A stretch of DNA of 64,000 nucleotides from Macrosoma leucophasiata (Eukaryota > Arthropoda > Insecta > Lepidoptera > Hedylidae), in assembly GCA_036365455.1 (NCBI GenBank), contig JAWQUS010000022.1:1364001-1428000 (forward strand), read 5' to 3'. The notes under the pieces are model-generated. The model saw only the letters and a program-made list of their open reading frames with translations, was not told where the DNA came from and made no database searches. Each line of letters begins with the position of its first letter. The stretch's first letter is position 1. Made by a program: the position numbers and the translations under genes. This document shows, one piece after another, positions 38,838 through 48,924 of the stretch.

Positions 38838-40438
38838 ACGCTGGGCTTCGGTATGCTGGGCGTCAGGACGCTGGGCGTCGGAACGCTCGACGTCGGGACG
38901 CTTGGGGTCGGGACGCTGGGCGTCGAGACGCTCAACGTCGGGACGCTTGGCGTCGGGACGCTGGGCGTCGGGACACTGGGCGTCGAGACGCTCGACTGCT
39001 GGGCTTCGGGACGCTGGGCGTCGGGACGGTGGGCGTCGGGACGCTGGGCGTCGGGACACTGGGCGTCGGGACGCTGGGCGTCGGGACGCTGTGCGTCGGG
39101 ACGCTGGGCGTCGGGACTATGGGCGTCGGGACGCTGGGCGTCGGGACTGTGGGCGTCGGGACGCTGGGCGTCGGGACGCTGGGCGTCGGTACGCTGGGCG
39201 TCGGGACGCTTGGCGTCGGGACGCTTGGCGTCGGGACACTGGGCGTCGGGACACTGGGCGTCGGGACGCTGGGCGTCGGACGCTCGACGTCGAGACGCTG
39301 GGCGTCGGGACACTGGGCGTCGGGACGCTGGGCGTCGGACGCTCGACGTCGAGACGCTGGGCGTCGGGACACTGGGCGTCGGGACGCTGGGCGTCGGGAC
39401 GCTGTGCGTCGGGACGCTGGGCGTCGGGACTATGGGCGTCGGGAAACTGGGCGTCGGGACTATGGGCGTCGAAACGCTGGGCGTCGGGACGCTGGGCGTC
39501 GGGTCACTGGGCGTCGAGACGCTCGACGTCGGGACGCTGAGCGTCGGGACGCTGGGCGTCGGGACGCTGTGCGTCGGGACGCTGGGCGTCTGACTATGGG
39601 CGTTGGGACACTGGGCGTCGGGACTATGGGCGTCGGGACGCTGGGCGTCGGGACTATGGGCGTCGGGACGCTGGGCGTCGGGACTATGGGCGTCGGGACG
39701 CTGGGCGTCGGGACGCTTGGCGTCGGGACGCTGGGCGTTTGGACGCTGGGCGTCGGGACGCTGGGCGTCGGGACGCTGGGCGTCGGGACGCTGGGCGTCG
39801 GGACGCTGGGCGTCGGGACGCTGGGCGTCGGGACACTGGGCGTCGGGACGCTGGGCGTCGGGACGCTCAATGTCGAGACGCTTGGCGTCGGGACGCTGGT
39901 TGTCGGGACGCTTGGCGTCGGGACACTGGGCGTCGGGACGCTCGACGTCGAGACGCTGGGCTTCGGGACGCTGGGCGTCGGGACGCTGGGCGTCGGGGTG
40001 CTGGGCGTCGAGTTGCTGGGCGTCGGAACGCTGGGCGTCGGGACGCTGGGCGTCGGGACGCTGGGCGTCGGGACGCTGGGCGTCGGGACGCTGGGCGTCG
40101 GGACGATGGTCGTCGGGACGCTCTGCGTCGAGACGCTGGGGACACTGGGCGTCGGGACGTTCGAGACCCTGGGCGTTGGAACATTCGACGTCGAAGCCCT
40201 GGGCGTCGGGACGCTGGGCGTCGGGACGCTTGGCGTCGGGACGCTTGGCGTCGGGACGCTTGGCGTCGGGACGCTTGGCGTCGGGACGCTTTGCGTCGAG
40301 ACGCTGGTTGTCGGGACGCTTGGCGTCGGGACACTGGGCGTCGGGACGTTCGAGACCCTGGGCGTTGGAACATTCGACGTCGAAGCCCTGGGCGTCGGGG
40401 CGCTGGGCGTCGGGACGCTTGACGTCGGAACGCCCAGC
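38833..40438. repeat. 15-bp GC-rich minisatellite, about 107 units
   Basis: The unit is GGGACGCTGGGCGTC. Common variants are GGGACACTGGGCGTC, GGGACTATGGGCGTC, GGGACGCTTGGCGTC and GACGCTCGACGTCGA. In the main unit GACGC and GCGTC are inverted around TGG, so single strands can fold into serial hairpins. The period is a multiple of three and the unit has no stop, so long frames are open on both strands (VGTLG, GRWAS, RRDAG; PDAQR, PTPSV, ASRRP). These frames, up to 625 residues, are by-products, not genes. Composition contrasts sharply with the AT-rich surroundings. Only a few units are off-register. Confidence 0.95.
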
Positions 40439-40525
40439 GTGGAATAGTGGCTTTGTGACATTGGGCAACGCTTTTGGATACACATTTTCGATAATTTTGG
40501 AGTATAAACACTTTTGGGTAGCTAA
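40439..40525. repeat. Duplicated flank right of the minisatellite
   Basis: GTGGAATAGTGGCTTTGTGA, then TTGGGCAACGCTTTTGGATA and AATTTTGGAGTATAAACAC match 38761-38830 (GTGGAATAGTGGCTTTGGGC, AATTTTGGATCATACAAAAA) with small differences. Confidence 0.7.
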
Positions 40526-41157
40526 AAAATCTACTTTGTAGTAATGCTTCTCTGTACACGACATTAGACGTATGGCCATCGGGGATACACACAGGCTGCT
40601 AGGATTGCGAAAAATTACTAATGATGTGTTTAAACGCACATCCATCCTATGCTGAACCGTTTTTCGATAAGGCCATTTTAAACTTCTATGCATTATATTT
40701 TTTTTATAGAAATCTATTAGGAAGTTTTGTATAAATCAGCTTAATATCGTGATAGAAAATAACACCCGCAAATCACAACAGACCAGTCCCCACAATCAGC
40801 ACCCGTTCACGCACCCGCATGTGGCAGCCATTGCTCTCCTCGACCATTTTGAAGGGAAGTGAGCAAGACGTCACCCGACGCCGCCGAATTAACGATTGAC
40901 CTCTATATCTTGTTAAATTGTAGGAAATGTGTATAAATATTATGATTATTTTCACCAACAGACCTGGTCTATCTGTCAACAAAAAACTAAGTTCAAAGGT
41001 CATCGATTGAACTAAAACGAGATTTATTAGCTAATGGGCATTAAGAAACATTAATTTATTCTTATAAACAGAGCGTATTTGCATAAAAAGTGTTTTCAAT
41101 AATGGTATCGGTGAATATGTTTGCAGAATGTACAGTACTAACAAGAAATATTGTTCT
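40526..41157. other. No feature recognised
   Basis: A 76-residue reverse frame (40773-41003) has no recognisable motif. Otherwise AT-rich and unassigned. Confidence 0.4.
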
Positions 41158-41415
41158 ACTAATCTTCATCATCCCTCCCTCCGTGCGAACGCAAAAGGGG
41201 GGGGATGGTTCGGGGATTGAGGCGAATCCTCGTACCCCGGGCATATCTGCCCCCGAAGCGTCGGGGGCGTGGTTCTAAATGGGGATTGTGGTGCGCGGGG
41301 AAACTCGCTGAGGGAGGTCATATACACACATTATTAATTGTTTTTTTTTTATTTATATTTAATTTTTTTTAGTTGGTTTTTTTTTTGGTAGTTTTTTAGC
41401 CCATTTAAAACATTT
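41158..41415 (+). repeat. Repeat J, copy 3
   Basis: AATCTTCATCATCCCTCCCT, CGTACCCCGGGCATATCTGC, CCCCGAAGCGTCGGGGGCGT, then T-rich sequence ending TTTTTTAGCCCATTTAAAAC. The longest copy. Confidence 0.65.
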
Positions 41416-41443
41416 TGTATCTTTTTTTCCTCTCTTTTTATTA

Positions 41444-41655
41444 TAATTTTATTTTATTTAAAGAAAAATGGAAAGAAAAATTTGACTTCAGGCGAGACTC
41501 GAACTCGCGGCCTACTGGGAATCTAGTCCAGCCGCTCTTCCACTTGAGCTACTGAAGTCCTGCCCGATTTGTCAAATCTTTCCTTCACATTCATTGCATT
41601 GCTTTATGGCGCCATCTATAGCCAACTATGCTAGTTAGGCAACCGATATAATAGA
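41444..41655 (-). mobile_element. Repeat F, single reverse unit, truncated
   Basis: Short tail, tRNA-like 41484-41559, and linker (CTTTATGGCGCCATCTATAG) to GATATAATAGATT, where a poly-T LINE end abuts. Confidence 0.7.
41484..41559 (-). tRNA. tRNA-like cloverleaf in repeat F
   Basis: 76 nt, acceptor GACTTCA/TGAAGTC. The D arm carries one change (CACTTGAGC on the plus strand). Repeat component. Confidence 0.5.
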
Positions 41656-41880
41656 TTTTTTTTTTTCGGGCATATTCTGTTCTCCCCCTCAGCTATCCCC
41701 CGGGCGCCGCTTACAAGTGGTCGTGGTCTATTAAATTAAATAGGTGTAAGTTCCCTATTGTGAGGGGCCACACGTCCACTCCGTTACTCTGGCCTAAGCC
41801 GGGCGACGCAGCCGCGGGCCCCATCGGTGACTCCGTTCCTCGACTGGGGCATGAACCCGGTCGATGCGCGGGCATAGGCA
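41656..41880 (-). mobile_element. LINE 3' end with poly-A, reverse
   Basis: Minus strand: GTCACCGATGGGGCCCGCGG, GGGGGATAGCTGAGGGGGAG and AACAGAATATGCCCG followed by poly-A. GC-rich, non-coding, and typical of a non-LTR 3' UTR. 5' limit uncertain. Confidence 0.55.
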
Positions 41881-41883
41881 TAG

Positions 41884-42095
41884 GCAAGAAATATTGATTC
41901 ACCAAATTGTGAAGTGTGCAACAAATTGAAGACGTGCATTTGCTGATGGAGTGTGTACGGAACAGAAATGAGAGAATGTTGCTAGTGCAGGAACTGAATT
42001 TAAATTTCATGAATATTGACCTTCTCCAGGAAATTTTATCTAATCCAAATGCAGAAATCGCAAAAGAATTATGTAAGTTAATTCCTCGCCAGTAA
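41884..42095 (+). pseudogene. Non-LTR retrotransposon ORF C-terminus (zinc-knuckle region), frameshifted
   Basis: RNIDSPNCEVCN is followed, after a one-base shift near 41920, by IEDVHLLMECVRNRNERMLL, then NLNFMNIDLLQEILSNP and AKELCKLIPRQ with a stop at 42093-42095. The CxxC...H...C arrangement and helical end match the C-terminal zinc-binding tail of many non-LTR pol proteins (Jockey/CR1/R1 groups). Only about 70 residues survive. It abuts a reversed LINE 3' end, so the region is a composite. Confidence 0.65.
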
Positions 42096-42139
42096 CATTT
42101 TCCTCTCTTTTTTTTCTATGTTATGTATACACATTTACA

Positions 42140-42504
42140 TGTAGGCATACAAGCACGCAGTCCAAATTGATGTTAAGTGATGACTGCGTTACCACTCCTG
42201 AAGCCTAAGGTGTTATGCCCCTGTGCCGGAAAATTCAGGGCCTTACATTACCATCTGACCGGAATACGATAGTGCTGAACACTATTCAATTCAATTCAAT
42301 TCGATAATTTTTATGGTAATGTCGTTGGACAATAAAATATTATTTTGTGTATCACATTACAGACCCGTTTGGGCTCAGCAAAATTATATAATAATAGGAG
42401 AGGAGAGGCTGTTCATAGCGTCACTACCATTTAGCGACAAGTATATTAGGTAATGCGGTGGTGCCTACGCCCACAAGCTCCGTCAATGGAGCTCTACCAC
42501 CAGT
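42140..42504 (-). mobile_element. SINE-A, reverse, split by a LINE tail
   Basis: AAGCACGCAGTCCAAATTGA to GAACACTA, then from CACTACCATTTAGCGACAAG to GAGCTCTACCACCAGTA. Confidence 0.8.
42287..42421 (-). mobile_element. LINE 3' end with (TTGAA)n tail, reverse
   Basis: TTCAATTCAATTCAATTCG followed by GTCGTTGGACAATAAAATAT and GACCCGTTTGGGCTCAGC. CACTA on both sides fits a short target duplication in SINE-A. Confidence 0.65.
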
Positions 42505-42774
42505 AAAATAAATAATAACGTAATGTTATTACTATAATGCTAAATACAGTAGATTTTGTAACAGTATATTTTAAACAAATTTTAAATCTAGAAAAATATT
42601 AACATACATACTTAATTGTATTGTTATGATTACAAAAAATAATACACACGGTTGTTATTTTAGCTATAAACATGTTTAATCTGCAAATACAACGTTGTGC
42701 TAAAAAAACGGGCAACTGCAAGTCGAAATAACACGAGGGTTCCGTAGAAAATGATAGCTTTGAACATTGTTCTG

Positions 42775-42975
42775 AGGAAAGGTTTTTATTCGAACTGTTT
42801 TTATGCGAAAGAAAGCGCCCGCTGCTAAACAATAGCCTACCCCAAAGATAACACGTAATGTAAATTCTAGAAGTAAATTTAATATTTCATCCTGTCTCAA
42901 AGTTTTTTCTTTTGATATTTGCTGTTTTGAGCATTTTATATTGCTACTCAATTAAAGGTGCCATTGAACTTATTA
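42775..42975 (+). repeat. Repeat W, copy 1
   Basis: ACAATAGCCTACCCCAAAGA, TAACACGTAATGTAAATTCT, TTTTGATATTTGCTGTTTTG, TATTGCTACTCAATTAAAGG. Second copy 160 bp further on. Confidence 0.7.
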
Positions 42976-43134
42976 TACAAAATTCTTTAGTTTCTTTTTA
43001 ATTTATTATGTGTTTTTGATAATTATTAGTGGTTATTCACTATAGGTAAGTTTAAAAAAAATAACGATGTAAAAGTGCTCTCCAGGAGCCTAAATATATG
43101 TTATAAATGAATAAAAAAATTAAATTAAATTGTT

Positions 43135-43345
43135 CTAAGGAAATGATTTTATTCTTCATCATTTCAAGCAAAAGACGCTAACTGCTAGAGCTGCTAGACA
43201 ATAGCCTACCCCAAAGATAACACGTAATGTAAATTCTAAAAGTAAATTTAATATGTTACCCTGTCTTAAAGTTGTTTCTTTTGATATTTCTTGCTTTGAG
43301 TATTTTATATTGCTACACAATTAAAAGTGGCTTTGAACTGACCTC
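43135..43345 (+). repeat. Repeat W, copy 2
   Basis: Same order as copy 1, with about 360 bp between equivalent positions. Confidence 0.7.
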
Positions 43346-43850
43346 CCTTATTAAGACGTACGAAGCCGAGGCGGGGCGTTAGTATGTGCTATAAAACATT
43401 GCTTCACGCCAAGTTTCAAGATTCTAGGTCGACTGAAAGTACCCTTTAGGTTTTGATTCCCTTGCGAGTAGTGAAAATATGCTTCTAAAATTGCTGTTTC
43501 TTTTAATTGCGTTAACATAGAAGTTTGATTCTCTTACAGCTTTAAGGTAAAAATAAACCTGAGTATTTTATATGAAACCTTTATGCGTTCCTGAGAAAAA
43601 GACTCTTGACAGACAAACAGATGGACGGACGGACGGACGGACGGACGGACGGACGGACAGACAAACAGACAGACGGACGGACGGACGGACGGACGAACAG
43701 ACGGACAGACGGACGGACGGACAGATAGACGGACCGACAGACGGACAGACAGACGAACGGACGAATGCACGGACGGACAGACGGACAACAAATTGATCCT
43801 ATAAGGATTCCGTTTTATTACTTTCGAGCTACGGAACCCTAAAATCGACA
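43346..43850 (+). repeat. Repeat T-like piece with GACG/GACA microsatellite
   Basis: CCCTTTAGGTTTTGATTCCC to CTTTCGAGCTACGGAACCC. The degenerate run of GACGGACG/GACAGACA at 43606-43790 corresponds to the CTGTCTGTCCG runs of other T copies, greatly expanded. Frames through it give TDGRTDGR-type repeats and are not genes. Confidence 0.6.
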
Positions 43851-43967
43851 AATTTATATTTTGTTACATTATTTACATATGCAAAGCCGGAGCAAGCAGT
43901 ATACAAACAGGCCTTTGCCCTCGAAATCTGCACTAATGAAACTCCACCTAAAACGAATGTCATCAAC

Positions 43968-44404
43968 ATATTACAAAAACCCAGCTAAGCAAACTTTAAT
44001 TGTGAAACCAATATTGCATATGAATTTGACTGCCTCAGTAGCGTAGTGGTAGCAGGCCACTACTACTACGCTGGGGGTCCTGGGTTCGATTCCCGGGTCG
44101 GGGACTATCAGAGATAACGGTTTAAATCTTTATCTCTGGTTCTATTGGGATTTCTCCATTTTCTGGAAGTTTCCCAGTACCTCGGAGTTTGGTAATGTGC
44201 CCGGAGATGGCAACAGGTTCGCCACCTGTTACATGGGCCAAAACGTAACCGGCGAGTCGTGGGTGTTTGCATGTATGCTTGAATGCATGCATTTACCTCT
44301 GCCTACCCCTTCAGGGATTACAGGCGTGAAGTTACGTTTACGTTATATTATAAAAACCCTGCTAAGCAAACTTCAATTGTGAAACCAATATTGCATATGA
44401 ATTT
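43968..44404. repeat. 60-bp direct duplication flanking SINE-H
   Basis: 43968-44027 and 44345-44404 match at 57 of 60 positions (e.g. GCTAAGCAAACTTTAATTGT against GCTAAGCAAACTTCAATTGT). SINE-H fills exactly the space between. Confidence 0.85.
44028..44344 (+). mobile_element. SINE-H, reference full-length copy
   Basis: tRNA-like head with A box TAGCGTAGTGGTAGCAGG and perfect B box GGTTCGATTCC. Body GGTTCTATTGGGATTTCTCC, CCCAGTACCTCGGAG, GGCAACAGGTTCGCCACC and GTAACCGGCGAGTCGTGGG. The end CTGCCTACCCCTTCAGGGAT and GGCGTGAAGTTACG resembles the LINE-2 end. About 315 bp. The polymerase III boxes mark it as a tRNA-derived SINE. Confidence 0.88.
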
Positions 44405-44536
44405 CAAATTCAAGTTTATAATTCGATATTTGAACAGCGAAGTGTCATTTCCTAGCGATGGAGGTTGTAATATTCATCGATTAAACACTATTTGGACTGG
44501 ATAGTAGTGCAATCAGTCCAAAAAAGTAATTACAGC

Positions 44537-44750
44537 TAGAATTATTGCAGATCGAGCCTACGAAAGAGCCAATCGGCTAGTTTCGACTTCGTATAGCGTC
44601 ATCTTTGTTGCACATTGCCTACGTAAGCACTGATAGACTAGTATTCGTCAAAACTTGATCTAAATGGTTGACAAACGTCATATAGCTAAGGTGCGGACGA
44701 GATAACGGTCTACAGACCCGAAATAAACTGAAGTCTCCTTCCAAATGGAC
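44537..44750 (+). repeat. Repeat V, copy 2
   Basis: ATCGAGCCTACGAAAGAGCC to AAGTCTCCTTCC. Matches 16541-16745. Confidence 0.55.
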
Positions 44751-44811
44751 TTATTACACGTCACGGTATTCAGGGTACGATAGCAAGGGTCAGGATAGTG
44801 TAATAACATTT

Positions 44812-45217
44812 TATTTTTTAAAGAAAAATGGAAAGAAAAAATTGACTTCAGGCGAGGCTCGAACTCGCGACCTACTGGGAATCTAGTCCAGCCGCTCTTC
44901 CAATTGAGCTACTGAAGCCCTGCCCGATTTGTCAAATCTTTCCTTCACATCTATTGCATTGCTTTATCGTAGCAGCAGCGCCATCTATTACCAACTATGC
45001 TAGTTAGGCAACCGATATAATAGACTTTTCAGTTTATTGAATATCGTAAAGAAGTCGCTTTTACCCTTTATAATTGTTTTATATTATTTCGCATTAACAC
45101 ATGCTTGTGAAATATATTTTATTTTTCTTTAAAAATTAAATATTAAAATTAATTTTTCTTTAAAAAATAAAATATATTTCACAAGCATGTGTTAATGCGA
45201 AATAATATAAAACAATT
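44812..45217. mobile_element. Repeat F with inverted tail
   Basis: Reverse unit: short tail, tRNA-like 44844-44919, full linker, and tail to GTGAAATATATTTTATTTTTC. It then meets a second tail in forward orientation (AAATAAAATATATTTCACAA, GCATGTGTTAATGCGAAAT). Flanked by AGTGTAATAACATTT (44797-44811) and AGTGTATTAACATTT (45218-45232), one mismatch in 15. Confidence 0.75.
44844..44919 (-). tRNA. tRNA-like cloverleaf in repeat F
   Basis: 76 nt, acceptor GGCTTCA/TGAAGTC on the minus strand, as in the 2004 copy. Repeat component. Confidence 0.55.
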
Positions 45218-45524
45218 AGTGTATTAACATTTAGGGAGTTAGGACCCTAATTAGGGCGACCGGAGCGGCCCGTGTATTTGTACTGTGACTGAGTTACGGC
45301 CCTGTCAACCGGATAGTGTAATAAGCGGCAACCCGGCGCGAAGCCACGCCCACCCTTTCTGCCGGACCCTGAATACTGTGTCGTGTAATAGCCTTTTAAC
45401 ATCGATATGCATTGTTTCTTGTTGGATACTGTACAACATTTTGTCATAAAGTGGGTTTAAAGATTTATTTATTAATACTTAGACAGTAACGTTAAGATAG
45501 GTTAAGTTAGATTAAGATCCGACT

Positions 45525-45625
45525 GCAGAATCATTTCGTTCATCCAGATATGCTGCAAACCTATTTTTTTCGCATATTTATAATCTAGAGAATATATATC
45601 CACTAGGTTGCCTATCAAAAAATGG
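45525..45625 (-). repeat. Repeat Y, reverse
   Basis: TGCAGAATCATTTCGTTCAT, CCAGATATGCTGCAAACC, CGCATATTTATAATCTAGAG and CCACTAGGTTGCC. Confidence 0.5.
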
Positions 45626-45845
45626 CTGCAAATATTTTTTTTTATATTTTCTTTTGGTAAAGAAATTTCATAGAGTGACAGCTCTACGAAATATACAGTT
45701 CGATTTTTTTTGTCCTAAAAATAAACATAATTTACTCTTACGAGGTTTTCACTATAAGGCGTCGATATGCGATTAGGGGCGGTGTAAATTTCGCTCTGGG
45801 GTGCTACCGCCTATCTATATTGCTGCTGACATTGCTATTGCTGTC

Positions 45846-46318
45846 AAAGGAGATGTTGCGAGCTCGGCTCTAGTTCGTACACGTCCTCAAAAAATGGGTA
45901 AATTAAAGAAGAATCCGAAAAAAATACAATTCATTTAATCAAGAACATATTTTAGAGTTACCACCACATTTCATTCAAACGATTTTATCATTTTCAACCA
46001 CGTTCAACACGGCAGCGATACAGCCAACGCTTGGTATCAATCGATTTCGATAGTATTTATAAAATATTTTTTTTCTCCAAGTACTAGATAATCAAAAAAC
46101 AATTTAAAAAATGAAAATGTCAAAATGACACCGTCCGCCATATTCGCCATGTTGGTTTTAAGTTGCAATTCTAACTGCAATTAATGTTTTGTAACTGCAA
46201 ACAAAGCTAAATAAGTGAATATATGCAGTAAAAACGTTTTTATATTGATTTTGCCTGTTTAATGATATTGTGTACAATACATGGCCGGAGGTCCATACAT
46301 TTTTGCAACATCTCCTTT
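45846..46318 (+). mobile_element. MITE-P, copy 2 (473 bp)
   Basis: AAAGGAGATGTTGC to GCAACATCTCCTTT. Matches 3590-4057 throughout, e.g. GCTCGGCTCTAGTTCGTACA and CATGGCCGGAGGTCCATACA. Confidence 0.78.
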
Positions 46319-46850
46319 ACATGTCGATTTGTAGTTCCTTTAAAAGTAGTATTGATAGTCTGATTGATGTTCTCGATTTCGTAGGAGATAAACAAGCGAT
46401 AATGGTAGATTATTTCGATTATTGTTACTTAGTTAAAATAAAAATCGACTTTAAAATTTGATAGCAATGACAATGACGACAGCAATGACGATAGGCGGTC
46501 GCAGCCCTGATCATGGGTTGGTGACAGACACACTAATACGCATACCTACTAAATATACTAATGAACCTACGCGCTAAGTGTTTTAGACACTTTTTGCTAA
46601 ACCTAGTTTATGGCTAGATACAAAAACTATTTAGCCTTCAACGTATTGACTTTTTTGATATCCGGGTAACGTGTTAAAATTTTTGATTAAAATAGTATTC
46701 AAAAATTTAACACTGTGATAATTTTTATTTATTTATGGAAGGTGACAAACATGCATACAGCTCACATTTATATGGTAAATTTACTTCTCGAAACTGGGAC
46801 TTACGGCACCAAGGAGCGCGTCCTATCTAGTATTTTAGTACATATTAAGT
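46319..46850. other. Mostly unassigned
   Basis: At 46735-46785 TTATGGAAGGTGACAAACAT and ACAGCTCACATTTATATGG look like a very decayed reverse SINE-A end. Nothing else recognised. Confidence 0.4.
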
Positions 46851-47085
46851 AAACCCGGCAAACTTCGTATTGCCTCGCAATGAAATAATGTGTCAAAGGT
46901 TTGATAGATACGGACTATTTGTATGGAAAAATGAAATTGTGGTTTTAACTATTTCCCTTCAACTTATGCATGTTTTCTTACCTTTCCTTCCCAGGACTTA
47001 CAAAAATCATTCAAAACCAAAATTAGCCAAACCGGTCCAGCCGTTCTCGAGTTTTAGCGAGACTAACAAACAGCAGTTGATTTTT
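46851..47085 (-). mobile_element. Helitron-like M, reverse
   Basis: AAACCCGGCAAACTTCGTAT to GAGACTAACAAACAGCAGTT. Immediately followed by CTAGCTGACCCGGCCACGCG (47094), the end of a different element with the same terminus. Confidence 0.5.
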
Positions 47086-47130
47086 ATATATTACTAGCTG
47101 ACCCGGCCACGCGTTGCTGTGGCCAAAGTT

Positions 47131-47674
47131 TATGTTATATTACATTATAGTAAACAATCTAAGAGGAACAATAAGAGAACATCAGTCACGGAGTCCACTA
47201 TGCTTCTTCACACAGATGGTGTTTGTAAAAAAATTTGGTGATCTCCTTATTTGACTTTCTACTACTATAACCCTTTAGTACAATGAAATTATTTACGAAC
47301 AAAGACGAAAATGTTGATGTTGGTATACAAATTATTACAAATTCACTGGATTGAGATTTGAAGGGGAAGTACGTTGAACACAATTAATTAAAATGTTCTT
47401 ACACTTGATATTAAGCAGAAATCAATAGGTACAAAATAAAAATTTATAGCGTCAACAACACGTGGTAATTATGCTGTTTAAATGTAGCTTATATGACATT
47501 TTTGTAGATTTACCATAGCAGCGCCATCTATTGATTACTTACTCAACCCAGTCGAAAGGTATCGACATCTGTTAGAATCATTTGGAGTTAACAGATAATT
47601 GTGACTGTCAAATAATAACAGACAAATAATTAGCAATAAATTAAAATTGCGACTATAATTTGAGATTTAAACTA
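47131..47674. other. No feature recognised
   Basis: Possibly the body of the Helitron-like element beginning at 47094, but no second copy is available to test this. Confidence 0.35.
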
Positions 47675-47795
47675 TCCTATCTCTCAAGTTGGATCGAACT
47701 GCACATGGTGTGCGAATTTTATTATAATCGGTTAAGTGGTTTAGGAGTCCATTGAGGACAAACATTGTGACACGAGATTTATATATATTAAGATA
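47675..47795 (-). mobile_element. Helitron-like N, reverse, truncated
   Basis: CTATCTCTCAAGTTGGATCG to TTTATATATATTAAGATA. Lacks the GGGCGGGCCGCTAG end. Confidence 0.5.
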
Positions 47796-47859
47796 AATAG
47801 GTCAGTACGAAACCACTTCAAATAAAAAAAAATAAAAAAAGACTACTTTCTGTCAACTG

Positions 47860-48141
47860 GTGATGCGTGCTTCCTCCACCGAAGCCCTTAACCAATCTCA
47901 AGGCAGCCAACACCGAACTGCGTGGCAGGTTAGAAGAAGCTCAGCAGAGGGGGGGCCAGCCCTGGTGCTGTTTCCTCGCCGCACGCTTTGCGCACGCGAC
48001 GGTTCACTAGTCAGAGCAGTTGGTATTTTTATCGCCCCCCTTTATTTACAAAAGGCTGCCTTTTGCACTTGCCGAAGTCGCCGACTGTCCGGTGAAGACT
48101 ATGGGCGTCGCGAGACGAGCTGCCTCCACATGTCCAATTAA
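47860..48141 (+). other. GC-richer segment with a 93-residue open frame, origin unknown
   Basis: The frame from 47860 has no motif I recognise. A neighbouring frame reads NTELRGRLEEAQQR, which could be a coiled-coil scrap. The piece ends in a short A run after CATGTCCAATT, so it could be a retroposed fragment. No function proposed. Confidence 0.25.
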
Positions 48142-48284
48142 AAAAAAAGTGAACTGTACTTCATTGCTTTCATCATAAGAACAATATTTGATTCATATTT
48201 AAATAGATAAATAATACTCGTCACACTGATTAAGAGTCGAACTCGCGACCTTACAGCGGTCAAGGCCACCATCCAAAAGACTGG

Positions 48285-48395
48285 GTTAGGATCACGCTGC
48301 AGAATTATTTCGTTCACCGAGATATGCTGCAAACCTATTGTTTACGCATATTTATGATCTAGCTAGAGAATATGTGTATGGGCCATAGAGTAACA
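48285..48395 (-). repeat. Repeat Y, reverse
   Basis: GCTGCAGAATTATTTCGTTC, GAGATATGCTGCAAACCTA and CGCATATTTATGATCTAGC. Confidence 0.5.
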
Positions 48396-48657
48396 CCGGA
48401 GGGGAGTAGCCATATGCCGGCTTTCCCCTCTGTCAAAGTACAAGCCCAAATGGGCCTATACCTTTCGCCTAGATGTTTAAATGTGTGCGTGAAATGGTTT
48501 CTGTATTTTATTAAAGTCAAGGTGAGAGTTTCGTGATAAAAAACGAATTTGTAGTGTGCGTGTGTGTCGCACGCATTTCCCCCCCCGCAAATAATGACAG
48601 ACTGTTTTGCATCGGTAATACGGCTACTCTCCTCCGGTCCGGCCGCGTTGCTTTATG
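48378..48657 (+). mobile_element. MITE-E
   Basis: ACACCGGAGGGGAGTAGCCA to CTACTCTCCTCCGGTCCGGC and CGTTGCTTTATGG. The terminal repeats are partly eroded. Confidence 0.75.
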
Positions 48658-48924
48658 GTATGGGTCGGCAAAGTGCGCAACGTCAGCCGTGATTTTTCAG
48701 TATTTACAATAATTGCCGTGCATTGAAAATAGTTTGACTTGATTTTCAATACAATATCGTCATATTGTATTTAAAAACCAAGTCAAACATTTTTTACCAA
48801 AAAAAAAAAAAACTAGCGGCCATGTTTTGCTAGACAAGTAGGCAACCTAGTGTATATATAACTAATTGATTTTTATATATATAGATACACGATCCCTTGA
48901 GTTGGTACGTTCTTTATTATTATA

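Larger units (their letters stand above)
44751..45445 (-). repeat. Repeat S, interrupted by repeat F
   Basis: GTATTCAGGGTACGATAGCA and GATAGTGTAATAACATTT on the left, and TTAGGGAGTTAGGACCCTAA, GGGCGACCGGAGCGGCCCG and CACCCTTTCTGCCGGACCCT on the right. The uninterrupted counterpart is at 56653-56897. Confidence 0.6.

Noticed and set aside
38769..40693. Long open frames of 140-625 codons on both strands (VGTLG, PDAQR, PTPSV and similar repeats)
   Set aside because: They are a numerical consequence of a stop-free 15-bp minisatellite. Frames on both strands are open alike and none has non-repeat conserved sequence.
43606..43790. CRISPR array or satellite array
   Set aside because: Short 4-8-bp simple repeats without spacers, and a eukaryotic context. 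The same applies to the 15-bp minisatellite at 38.8 kb.
43534..43851. Frames with SVRPSVRPSV and TDGRTDGR repeats
   Set aside because: Translation of a degenerate GACG/GACA microsatellite inside repeat T.
47860..48141. LINE ORF1 or gag-like protein fragment
   Set aside because: A short coiled-coil-like stretch (TELRGRLEEAQQR) is not enough to assign a family. Recorded only as an unidentified segment.
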